Source: Flavobacteriales bacterium UBA3364 (lineage in GTDB: Bacteria; Bacteroidota; Bacteroidia; Flavobacteriales_F; PHOS-HE28). Taken from it: a DNA stretch of 35,353 nucleotides. The translations under genes and the position numbers were made by a program. Below are positions 8,065 to 14,992 of this stretch, one piece after another. The DNA is taken from assembly GCA_002360495.1 (NCBI GenBank), contig DEQO01000028.1, forward strand, positions 1-35,353, written 5' to 3'. Under the pieces are notes generated by a model. The model searched no databases. It had not been told where the DNA came from and saw only the letters and a list, made by a program, of their open reading frames with translations. Numbering within the stretch: the first letter of the stretch is position 1; each line of letters starts with the position of its first letter.

Positions 8065-8677
8065 CGGCACCAACTCCCCAGCGCGTGGCGTGGCCACTGA
8101 GCCACCACGCAGCGTACGCGCCAAAAGGTGCGGCGAGCACATCGATGGTCCAATGGACATGCTGGACCAACACGGCGCATCCAACGATGACCGTGGCCAA
8201 CAACAGCAGCGGTTTGCCGATGCGCCATGGAGCCGCGAGGTAGAACAGGAACAGGGTCGCCGTGTGACCGGAGAAGAAAAGGTCCTTGCTGAACGGCATT
8301 TTGTTCGGGTAGACCAACGCGCTCACCGGATCATGCAACTCGACCATGCCTTGCGGTGGTTCGAGCGTGAACACGGCCATGGAGATCATGCGCAGCAGCA
8401 ACAGGAAGACATAAGCTTGTGCGGTGCGGAGGAAAAGCACCCGATGCCGGACCAGCCCGATGACGAACATGGCGATCGCACCATAAAGCAGGACGAAAAG
8501 CGGCGTGGACAGGTCCCGGCTGGGAAGCACATCCAGCAAAGGATCGGGGAGCGAAATGCCCGGCTTCGCCGCGATGAACTGAAAGAACGCGGGCATCCAC
8601 AGCACAATGGGCAATGCAGCAAGAAGGGTGAACAACCATGCCAAACGCAACCTGCGAGCAGGGTACACTGCGCTCAT
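8039..8677 (-). CDS. PAP2_C (sphingomyelin synthase-like) lipid phosphotransferase/phosphatase
   Basis: A 212-residue protein with about six membrane segments. The motifs FSKDLFFSGHT (His138) and VQHVHWTIDV (His175, Asp179) give the His-His-Asp set of the PAP2 superfamily. Their wording is closest to the D3 and D4 motifs of the PAP2_C/sphingomyelin synthase branch, which moves or removes phosphate-linked head groups on membrane lipids. The start at 8677 overlaps the stop of the upstream glycosyltransferase gene as ATGA, so the pair is translationally coupled; the longer frame upstream only reads through that gene. A role in recycling or decorating lipid-phosphate carriers used by the glycosyltransferase is inference. 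Confidence 0.78.
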   Translation of the reverse strand: MSAVYPARRLRLAWLFTLLAALPIVLWMPAFFQFIAAKPGISLPDPLLDVLPSRDLSTPLFVLLYGAIAMFVIGLVRHRVLFLRTAQAYVFLLLLRMISMAVFTLEPPQGMVELHDPVSALVYPNKMPFSKDLFFSGHTATLFLFYLAAPWRIGKPLLLLATVIVGCAVLVQHVHWTIDVLAAPFGAYAAWWLSGHATRWGVGAATSGNGAA

Positions 8678-10110
8678 TGGACGGATGTGTCGCGATGCCA
8701 AAGATCCAATCCGCGCGATCCCACATCCTGTAACCGGTAGTCCGAGGCTCCTGGTGGTCGCGTGCCCTGCGCCGTGATGTACCACTCAGGAAGGGTCGCA
8801 TAAGGATCCACGGAGATGAAATGGTACCGCATCAAGTAGGTCTGCAACGACCAATCGTTCCATTGTGCTTCCGGCAGTCCGACCTTGGTGTGTGGTGGAA
8901 CGACACTGCCGATGGACCGTACATCGTGCAACAGGTCGGCATCACGCCCCGGTGTACCGAACAGGAAGGCCGAAGAAACGGTCGCCCCAGCGATGAGCAA
9001 CCCGGCCAAGCTGCGCAGGACGAGTACACCCTTCCCGTCCGGTGCCATGCGCTCCACCAGCCGACACACTGCGGGAGCAGACCACAGTGCGATGGCCATT
9101 GTCACGATGGGAAGGGCGGCTGCCATGTAGAACGATTTCTGGACCATGGTGAGCATCAAAGGAGCAACCCCGCTGAGACCGACCAGCAGCATGGCCAACG
9201 CTGGTCTTCCAAGACCATCCGTTGGCGGTGCCTCGCGCCGCCGATCCAGGAATACCAGCACCAGCGCCACGGTGAGAGGTGCCAGCATGTTCATGAACAG
9301 CATTTCCAAAGACGCAGATCGGTTTTCCACCGTGGGGTTCACCGCGATACGGTGCATCAACCGTTGTTCGACATAGGTGGTGAGGCTTTGGTTCGCTTCG
9401 GGTACCAGCATGAGCAAGGCATACAGTACCACCACGGTGACGGCCACAAGCGCTGCGCCAAGGAATGCGCGGAACAATGACCCTCCACGCAGCGCAACGT
9501 ACAAAAGGACAGGTGCCGCGATCGGGAACAGACCGGGAAGGCCTTTGGACATCGAGGCCAGGAATACGAATAGGGCAACGGCCATGTGCCAGGCCCACCA
9601 GCTCGTCCGCGTGGCCCTTACGGCGCACACCACAGCTGCCGTGGTGAACATGCCCATGGTGTTCTCGTGCATGTTGTTGTGGTAGCACCAATGCACAGTT
9701 GGAACGGCGATCCACAGTAGAACGACCCACCAGCCCATCCGATGCTCCTTGCGCTCGGCAGGGACAAGCGCACGCCACAACAGGACCATGAGCCAGGCGG
9801 TCACCAGCGCCGTGAGGAATGCATACGATCGCTCCACCCAGAACCCGGACCCGAACAACTTGAACCATTGGGCCTGCATTCCGAAGACCAGTGGCGGATG
9901 TTCATGGAACGTGGTCATACCGGCAAGCCCGACCTGGCTGAAGCGCGGCTCCCAGAAAGTGCCGTACCCGTTGGCCTCATTGTGCGCCACCGCAGCATAC
10001 AACTCACCGTCCATGAACATGCCATCCTGCGCGAGGCGGGGCAGCAGGAAGACGAGGAAGACCCCCAGCGTGAGCCAGGCACAAGCGCGGAACGAGGCCG
10101 TATCGGTCAT
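8674..10110 (-). CDS. GT39/ArnT-like polyprenyl-phosphate sugar glycosyltransferase (integral membrane)
   Basis: A 478-residue protein with many hydrophobic helices. Near the N-terminus an acidic loop (MFMDGELYAAVAHNEA, Asp34 and Glu36) is placed like the catalytic loop of PMT/ArnT enzymes. FHEHPPLVF (69-76) is the conserved HPP segment of this family, and a soluble domain closes the C-terminus. These enzymes use polyprenyl-phosphate sugars and work on the periplasmic side. The start at 10110 was chosen because a promoter-like box lies 9 nt upstream and the longer frame would run into the divergent gene. The acceptor (protein, lipid or polysaccharide) is not evident. Confidence 0.82.
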   Translation of the reverse strand: MTDTASFRACAWLTLGVFLVFLLPRLAQDGMFMDGELYAAVAHNEANGYGTFWEPRFSQVGLAGMTTFHEHPPLVFGMQAQWFKLFGSGFWVERSYAFLTALVTAWLMVLLWRALVPAERKEHRMGWWVVLLWIAVPTVHWCYHNNMHENTMGMFTTAAVVCAVRATRTSWWAWHMAVALFVFLASMSKGLPGLFPIAAPVLLYVALRGGSLFRAFLGAALVAVTVVVLYALLMLVPEANQSLTTYVEQRLMHRIAVNPTVENRSASLEMLFMNMLAPLTVALVLVFLDRRREAPPTDGLGRPALAMLLVGLSGVAPLMLTMVQKSFYMAAALPIVTMAIALWSAPAVCRLVERMAPDGKGVLVLRSLAGLLIAGATVSSAFLFGTPGRDADLLHDVRSIGSVVPPHTKVGLPEAQWNDWSLQTYLMRYHFISVDPYATLPEWYITAQGTRPPGASDYRLQDVGSRGLDLWHRDTSVQ

Positions 10111-10119
10111 GCGTGCGCC

Positions 10120-10127
10120 CGAAAATA
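10120..10127 (-). promoter_or_regulatory. -7-like box of the GT39/PAP2_C operon
   Basis: Minus-strand TATTTTCG fits TAnnTTyG and ends only 9 nt from the ATG at 10110, implying a very short leader. It forms a back-to-back pair with the box at 10151-10158. Confidence 0.45.
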
Positions 10128-10150
10128 CGCCCGGCGATCCGCTCCGGACG

Positions 10151-10158
10151 TAGCTTCG
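10151..10158 (+). promoter_or_regulatory. -7-like box of the GT22-like gene
   Basis: TAGCTTCG fits TAnnTTyG and ends 5 nt before the ATG at 10164. If used, transcription would begin nearly at the start codon (leaderless or almost so). It also argues against the GTG at 10113 as the start. Confidence 0.4.
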
Positions 10159-10163
10159 CCGCC

Positions 10164-11681
10164 ATGGTGCAAGCATGGCGGGCCTGGGCCGCATCGCGTC
10201 CGTTGGCCGCACTTACCCTGATCGCGCTGGTGCCCCGCCTGTTGGCCGCGTTCTTCAGTGGAGGATACTTCGCGCACGACGATCATTTCCTCATCATCGA
10301 GTCCGCAGCGAGCTGGGTGCAGGACGTCGGCTACAGCACCTGGTTGCCTTGGAACCAAGGGGCGGAACCGCAACCGACCGGCCACGGCTTCTTCTATGTG
10401 GGCTTCCACTTCCTGCTGTTCAAGGCCTTCGGCACCATCGGTCTTACCGACCCAAAAGCCGCCATGGTGGTGGTGCGCCTGTTGCACGCGATCTGGAGCT
10501 TGATCGTGGTACGCGTCGGATACCGGATCGCGTTGAAGCTCTCTTCACCGGGCATCGCTTGGCGTACCGGGCTCCTCCTGGCGCTGTTCTACTTCATGCC
10601 TTTCCTAGCGGTGCGGAACCTGGTGGAGGTGGCCTGCATTCCGTTCCTGATGCTTGGCGTGTGGCACCTGTTGCGGGATCCGGAAGGATCACCCGTTCGT
10701 GCAGCATTCGTTGCCGGGGTGTGGATCGGGCTTGCGATGAACGTACGTTTTCAGACCATCTTCTTCGCAGCAGGTCTCGGTCTGGCCTTGCTGCTGATGC
10801 GCCGTTGGATACCGGCCGCGATCTACACCATTGGCCTTGCGTTGCCCCTGGTGGTGTTGCAAGGAGGGATCGACCTGGTGTTGTGGGGCCGCCCTTTTGC
10901 GGAAATGACGGAGTATGTGCTGTACAACCTGGCGAACACCACCACCTACTTCGACCAGCCCTGGTACAACTACTTGCTGTTGCTCGCAGGGATCTTCATC
11001 CCTCCCCTCAGCCTTGCCGTGCTCTTCGGGTTCTTCCGGCGGACCTCGCCCCTCCTGCTTTGGTTACCGGTGTTGGCGTTCCTCGCCTTCCACTCCTATT
11101 TCCCCAATAAACAGGAACGGTTCCTGTTCCCCATCGTGCCGTTGTTCTTCGTGATCGGCTATGTTTCATGGGAGCAATGGCGATCGGCCAGCGCATGGTG
11201 GGAACGGCGGAACGCGCTTTGGAACGGGACCCTCAGGTTCTTTTGGCCAGTGAACATCGGGCTCTTGTTGTTGCTCACCTTCAGCTACAGCAAACGGAGC
11301 CGTGTGGAGGCGATGTACGGATTGCGCGATGTACCGGACGTGCGCGGCCTGATCATCGAGGACACGTTCAAAGGGACGGTCCCATTGCCACCGTTGTACT
11401 ATTCCGGGAAATGGGAGATGAACGTTGTGCCCATGCCATCGGATACCATGGACCTACGAACTCGTATGGTCGAATTCCCGCCAGCGGAACGCCCCAACAT
11501 CGTGCTCTTCATCGGTGAGGAGGCGCTTGGTGACCGGATCACGGGCGTCGTTCGACAGGCGGGCCCGATGAAGGTGCTCTTCCGCGCCGAACCGGGCGCA
11601 CTTGACCGATTGGTCCATTGGTTGAACCCCGTGAACCGGAACGAGACCATCCTGGTGGCGCGTTTGACGCGTGAGGAATGA
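10164..11681 (+). CDS. GT22-like (Alg9/PIG-B-type) membrane glycosyltransferase
   Basis: A 505-residue polytopic membrane protein. After the first helix, the loop FAHDDHFLI (Asp39, Asp40) is placed like the acidic catalytic loop of GT-C enzymes. Later blocks include RNLVEVACIPF and, at about 315-320, NKQERFLFPIVPLF, which matches the HKExRF-type motif of the GT22 mannosyltransferases in Alg9, Alg12 and PIG-B. The donor would be a polyprenyl-phosphate sugar. The ATG at 10164 leaves 53 bp to the divergent gene; a GTG at 10113 would leave 2 bp and cover the promoter-like boxes. The divergent layout with another GT-C enzyme suggests a shared envelope-glycan task, which is inference. Confidence 0.78.
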   Translation: MVQAWRAWAASRPLAALTLIALVPRLLAAFFSGGYFAHDDHFLIIESAASWVQDVGYSTWLPWNQGAEPQPTGHGFFYVGFHFLLFKAFGTIGLTDPKAAMVVVRLLHAIWSLIVVRVGYRIALKLSSPGIAWRTGLLLALFYFMPFLAVRNLVEVACIPFLMLGVWHLLRDPEGSPVRAAFVAGVWIGLAMNVRFQTIFFAAGLGLALLLMRRWIPAAIYTIGLALPLVVLQGGIDLVLWGRPFAEMTEYVLYNLANTTTYFDQPWYNYLLLLAGIFIPPLSLAVLFGFFRRTSPLLLWLPVLAFLAFHSYFPNKQERFLFPIVPLFFVIGYVSWEQWRSASAWWERRNALWNGTLRFFWPVNIGLLLLLTFSYSKRSRVEAMYGLRDVPDVRGLIIEDTFKGTVPLPPLYYSGKWEMNVVPMPSDTMDLRTRMVEFPPAERPNIVLFIGEEALGDRITGVVRQAGPMKVLFRAEPGALDRLVHWLNPVNRNETILVARLTREE

Positions 11682-12078
11682 TGGCATGGACGTGCCGATC
11701 CGCGAACTGCTGAAGCCGCCACCCTGCTCCTTGGTGGAGATGCCGATCGAATTCGCGTTGTCCCTGCCCGGTTCTCGAAACGAACATGTTCCGGTTCCTT
11801 CATGGTGATGGCACCGGCGGCCTTCTGTTCGTTCCGGCCACGCGCGAAGGATATCCGAGCCTTGTTCGTACTACCGAATGACCCGGACGCATCCACCATT
11901 GCGCGAAGGCCCCGCGGGAGCGAACACCAGGAGGCCCATGCCGTGTCGATCGATCGGCAAACGGACCTTGATGACTGTTGAAGCGATGGAACTGCCAAGC
12001 GCAAGCCATGTCCATCGCAGGTCGTGACAACCGGCAATTGCCAACGAAGTAGTTTCGCGCCCGAACCGATCCTCCAGA
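11682..12078. other. 397-bp region without a convincing gene
   Basis: Between the glycosyltransferase stop and terC there is no frame I can defend. A 40-codon ATG frame at 11686-11808 (+), a short frame around 11778-11879 (+) and an open minus frame over about 11871-12035 all look partly protein-like but lack starts, length or recognisable motifs. The region may hold decayed gene remnants. A terC promoter box sits at its right end. Confidence 0.4.
12050..12057 (+). promoter_or_regulatory. -7-like promoter box of terC
   Basis: TAGTTTCG fits TAnnTTyG and ends 21 nt before the terC ATG, the same spacing as for the dioxygenase and ftcD genes. Confidence 0.45.
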
Positions 12079-12852
12079 ATGGACTTCTCCACACTCGACC
12101 CTTCCATCCTGCTCACCAGTGAAGGGATCATCGCCCTGCTCACGCTCACCGCGCTGGAGATCGTGCTCGGCATCGACAACATCATCGTCATCAGCATCCT
12201 CAGCGGGGAGTTGAAAGGCACACAGCGCCAGCGCAAGGCGCAACGCATGGGTCTTGCTCTGGCCATGATCACCAGGCTGGCACTGCTCTTCAGTATCAGC
12301 TTCATCATGGGTTTGCAGGAGCCGTTCTTCACGTTCATGGACCGGCCGATCAGTGGCCGCGACCTCGTGTTGATCATCGGCGGGCTGTTCCTGATCTGGA
12401 AAGCCACCGTGGAGATCCATGCCAAGGTTGAGCACAAACGCGAAAAGGAAGGGCCGCACCGGAAGGCCACCAGCATGGCCAGCGTAGTCCTCCAGATCAT
12501 CGTTATCGACATCGTCTTCAGCCTCGATTCCGTGATCACCGCCGTGGGCATGAGCAACCAGTTGCTTATCATGTCCCTGGCCGTGATCATCGCGGTGCTT
12601 TTGATGCTCTTCGCCAGCGCACCCATCGCCGATTTCGTGAACAAGCACGCCACGGTGAAGGTGCTGGCCCTGGCGTTCCTGGTCATGATCGGCGCCGCGC
12701 TGATCATGGAGGGCTTCGGGGAGCACATCAACAAAGGGTTCATCTACTTCGCCATGGCCTTCAGTGTGCTGGTGGAGTTCCTGAACCTGCGTATGCGCGT
12801 GAACGAAGGGCGCCTCATGCAGCACCGCGACGAGGACATCCACCTGGACTAG
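12079..12852 (+). CDS. TerC family integral membrane protein
   Basis: A 257-residue TerC/Alx family protein. The two family repeats are seen as ALEIVLGIDNIIVISIL (Asp33) and IVIDIVFSLDSVITAVGM (around residues 145-160). These carry the conserved membrane Asp residues thought to bind a metal such as manganese. About seven membrane segments and the length are normal. Family members have been linked to manganese export and to metallation of exported proteins; the historical name comes from tellurite resistance, and no tellurite genes are nearby. The gene stands alone with its own promoter box, and its end overlaps the convergent OmpA gene by 4 bp. Confidence 0.93.
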   Translation: MDFSTLDPSILLTSEGIIALLTLTALEIVLGIDNIIVISILSGELKGTQRQRKAQRMGLALAMITRLALLFSISFIMGLQEPFFTFMDRPISGRDLVLIIGGLFLIWKATVEIHAKVEHKREKEGPHRKATSMASVVLQIIVIDIVFSLDSVITAVGMSNQLLIMSLAVIIAVLLMLFASAPIADFVNKHATVKVLALAFLVMIGAALIMEGFGEHINKGFIYFAMAFSVLVEFLNLRMRVNEGRLMQHRDEDIHLD

Positions 12853-14918
12853 CGGGAGACGATCACGAACTCCGTGCGGCGGTTCTGCGCGCGACCGGCC
12901 TCGGTGTCGTTGCTTGCCAAGGGCTTTTCAGGACCGAACCCTTGATGGGTCAACCGGCCGGCCGAGATCCCGTGCTCTTGCAGGTAGTTGCTGACCGTGG
13001 TAGCGCGGTTGTTGCTCAGCACCTTGTTCTCCTCAGCGCTCCCGCGGCTATCCGTGTGGCCTTCGATCCGGATCTTCACTGTGGCGTTCTCCTTCAAGAA
13101 GCCGATCAATTCATCCAGTATGTACTCCGATGACTTCGTGATCTCCGCCGAGTTCGTGGCGTACTTGATGTCGTTGACCCGGTAGCTCCGGCCCACTTCG
13201 ATCTTCTGCACCTTCATGTCCACCTTGGCCACACCGGAACGCACCGTGTCCTCCATGGCGAAGCTGCGCGAATCGAAGACGTGGTCCTTCTTCTTCACGG
13301 TCATGATCACATCGCTGCCCGGTTTCAGTTTCACCACGGTCGCATAGCGCCCGCTCGTGCTGTCCACCCGGATGATCTCCACCTTGCGTGTATCCATGTA
13401 CTCGATCTCCACCGTGGCATCCTTCACCAATTCCCCATGCTCGTTGCGCACCTCGCCCTTCACCACGAGGATGTCGTCCGGGCGTGCATCCTGTGGTAGC
13501 TCGAAACCGAAGATGTCCAGGTCCCCGGCCCCCTGGTACCGGCCACTGGCGAAATACGCGGTGTGGCCATCGGCACTGACGATCAGGCCGTGCTCATCCT
13601 GATCCGTGTTGAGCGGGCTTCCGATGTTCTTCGGCTTCGACCATGTACCGTCATCGTTCAATTTGCTGAAGAAGATGTCATAGCCACCGATTCCTCTGTG
13701 GCCTGCGGTCACGTCCACTCTACCACTTTCATCCACCGGTGGTTTCGCTGCGAAGTACAACGTGCGACTGTCGCTGTGCATGAAGGGGGCTTTCTCGTCA
13801 CCGGTCGTGTTGATCCCCTTCACCGGTCGTGCCGGAGACCATTGGCCTTTTGCATCACGTGTGCTTTGGTAGATGTCGATCCCATCCGTTGCCTGATCGC
13901 GTATCGTTGCGAAATAGAGGGTATTCCCGTCCGCACTCAGGGATGGCTGGCTTTCCCAACCATTGGGCGTATTGATGGCGGGGCCCAGGCTCTCCAGACC
14001 GCTCCATTCGAAGACTTGTCCGCCTTGGTCAAGGTCGAACCGCGTTTCATAGTGCGACCTGTAAATGTCACAGTTGCTGTAGCCCTTGGTATCCTTCGGA
14101 CCACAAACGGTGACGAACATTTCCTGGTTGTTCACACTGATGGTGACGCCACCGTAGCCATCGCCCATGTTGAACGGATCGGGAAGGGCCCGGCCGGCAT
14201 TGAAGTCCGACTTCACATCCGGGCGCCGGGCTTCGGATAACTGCTCCACCTCGCGGGCCATGATGTCGCCTTTCGCCTGCACCTTGCTCACGCGTGTGAA
14301 GAAGATCAATTCGTTGTCCGGCGAAAGCATGGGCAGGTATTCCTTGGCCGGTGTGCTCACGTTGCGCAACAATTCAGGATCCAGCGGGGCGGTGTTCTTG
14401 TAGAAGTCAACATAGAACTGGAGTTCCGGCATCACGGCTTCCACATCCGTGTACTTCTTGTCATAGTCCTTGCTCAGCTTGGTGGCATCGTCGCTCGGGA
14501 ACTTCCGGAAGGCCTCGAAGGCTTTCGCCGCTTCCGCGAACTCGTCCTGTGCGTAATGCATGATGCCCAGGTGGTACGGTACATCGCTGTGGTAGTTGGG
14601 ACACTTCGCCTGTAGTTGATCGAAATACTTGATGGCCGGGCCATATCCCTTGCCACCCTCCTTGCCAATGCGGTATGCGGACATGCCCAATTGGAAGAGG
14701 CAGGATGCGCATTCACTGTCGATCTCCAGCGCGGACTTCAACTTCTGGTGTCGCTCGACCGGGTCTTTGGCCTTACCCGCATCCTCCAACAACTTCACGA
14801 TCTTCTTGTCGGTGGGGGGGGCGCAAGGATCGTCGGCGGCTCCATCGTCCTGGGCTGTTGCGATCCCTGATAAGCAGACCAGGAATGCCAGGAACAAATT
14901 CCCGGTCGATCTGCACAT
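12849..14918 (-). CDS. OmpA-family protein with PorE-like TPR/PD40/CarboxypepD_reg architecture
   Basis: A 689-residue outer-membrane-associated protein. A signal peptide (MCRSTGNLFLAFLVCLSGIATAQ) is followed by TPR-like helices (about 30-175), PD40 propeller repeats (about 180-465; for example QPSLSADGNTLYFAT and HGLIVSADGHTAYFASGR), a CarboxypepD_reg-type beta domain (about 470-550) and an OmpA peptidoglycan-binding domain (about 560-689, with EGHTDSRGS). This is the domain order known for PorE of the type IX secretion system, although many Bacteroidota paralogues share it. An ATG at 14978 lies 14 bp after the AsmA stop and has an unusual GGAGG 9 nt upstream. It would add 20 Arg-rich residues before the signal peptide, so 14918 is preferred but not certain. 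It is probably the last gene of the aroC-AsmA-OmpA operon. Confidence 0.9.
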   Translation of the reverse strand: MCRSTGNLFLAFLVCLSGIATAQDDGAADDPCAPPTDKKIVKLLEDAGKAKDPVERHQKLKSALEIDSECASCLFQLGMSAYRIGKEGGKGYGPAIKYFDQLQAKCPNYHSDVPYHLGIMHYAQDEFAEAAKAFEAFRKFPSDDATKLSKDYDKKYTDVEAVMPELQFYVDFYKNTAPLDPELLRNVSTPAKEYLPMLSPDNELIFFTRVSKVQAKGDIMAREVEQLSEARRPDVKSDFNAGRALPDPFNMGDGYGGVTISVNNQEMFVTVCGPKDTKGYSNCDIYRSHYETRFDLDQGGQVFEWSGLESLGPAINTPNGWESQPSLSADGNTLYFATIRDQATDGIDIYQSTRDAKGQWSPARPVKGINTTGDEKAPFMHSDSRTLYFAAKPPVDESGRVDVTAGHRGIGGYDIFFSKLNDDGTWSKPKNIGSPLNTDQDEHGLIVSADGHTAYFASGRYQGAGDLDIFGFELPQDARPDDILVVKGEVRNEHGELVKDATVEIEYMDTRKVEIIRVDSTSGRYATVVKLKPGSDVIMTVKKKDHVFDSRSFAMEDTVRSGVAKVDMKVQKIEVGRSYRVNDIKYATNSAEITKSSEYILDELIGFLKENATVKIRIEGHTDSRGSAEENKVLSNNRATTVSNYLQEHGISAGRLTHQGFGPEKPLASNDTEAGRAQNRRTEFVIVSR

Positions 14919-14992
14919 GCGTTCCGGTCGAACCACCGAACGGCGGACGACGCTACAAGATCTTCGCATCAACGTCATTGTTCCCTTCCTCC

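Noticed and set aside
11686..11808. 40-codon ATG frame after the GT22-like gene
   Set aside because: Only 4 bp after the stop and so tempting as a small gene, but there is no recognisable motif, membrane helix or Cys pattern, so it is left within the unassigned region.
11800..12843. Two long minus-strand frames opposite terC (347 and 290 codons)
   Set aside because: They cover the well-supported TerC gene in antisense; His/Asp/Glu-rich or Met/Ser/Ile-rich text without motifs.
12079..12852. Tellurite resistance role for TerC
   Set aside because: No terZABDEF genes are nearby; a metal-export or metallation role fits a stand-alone TerC better.
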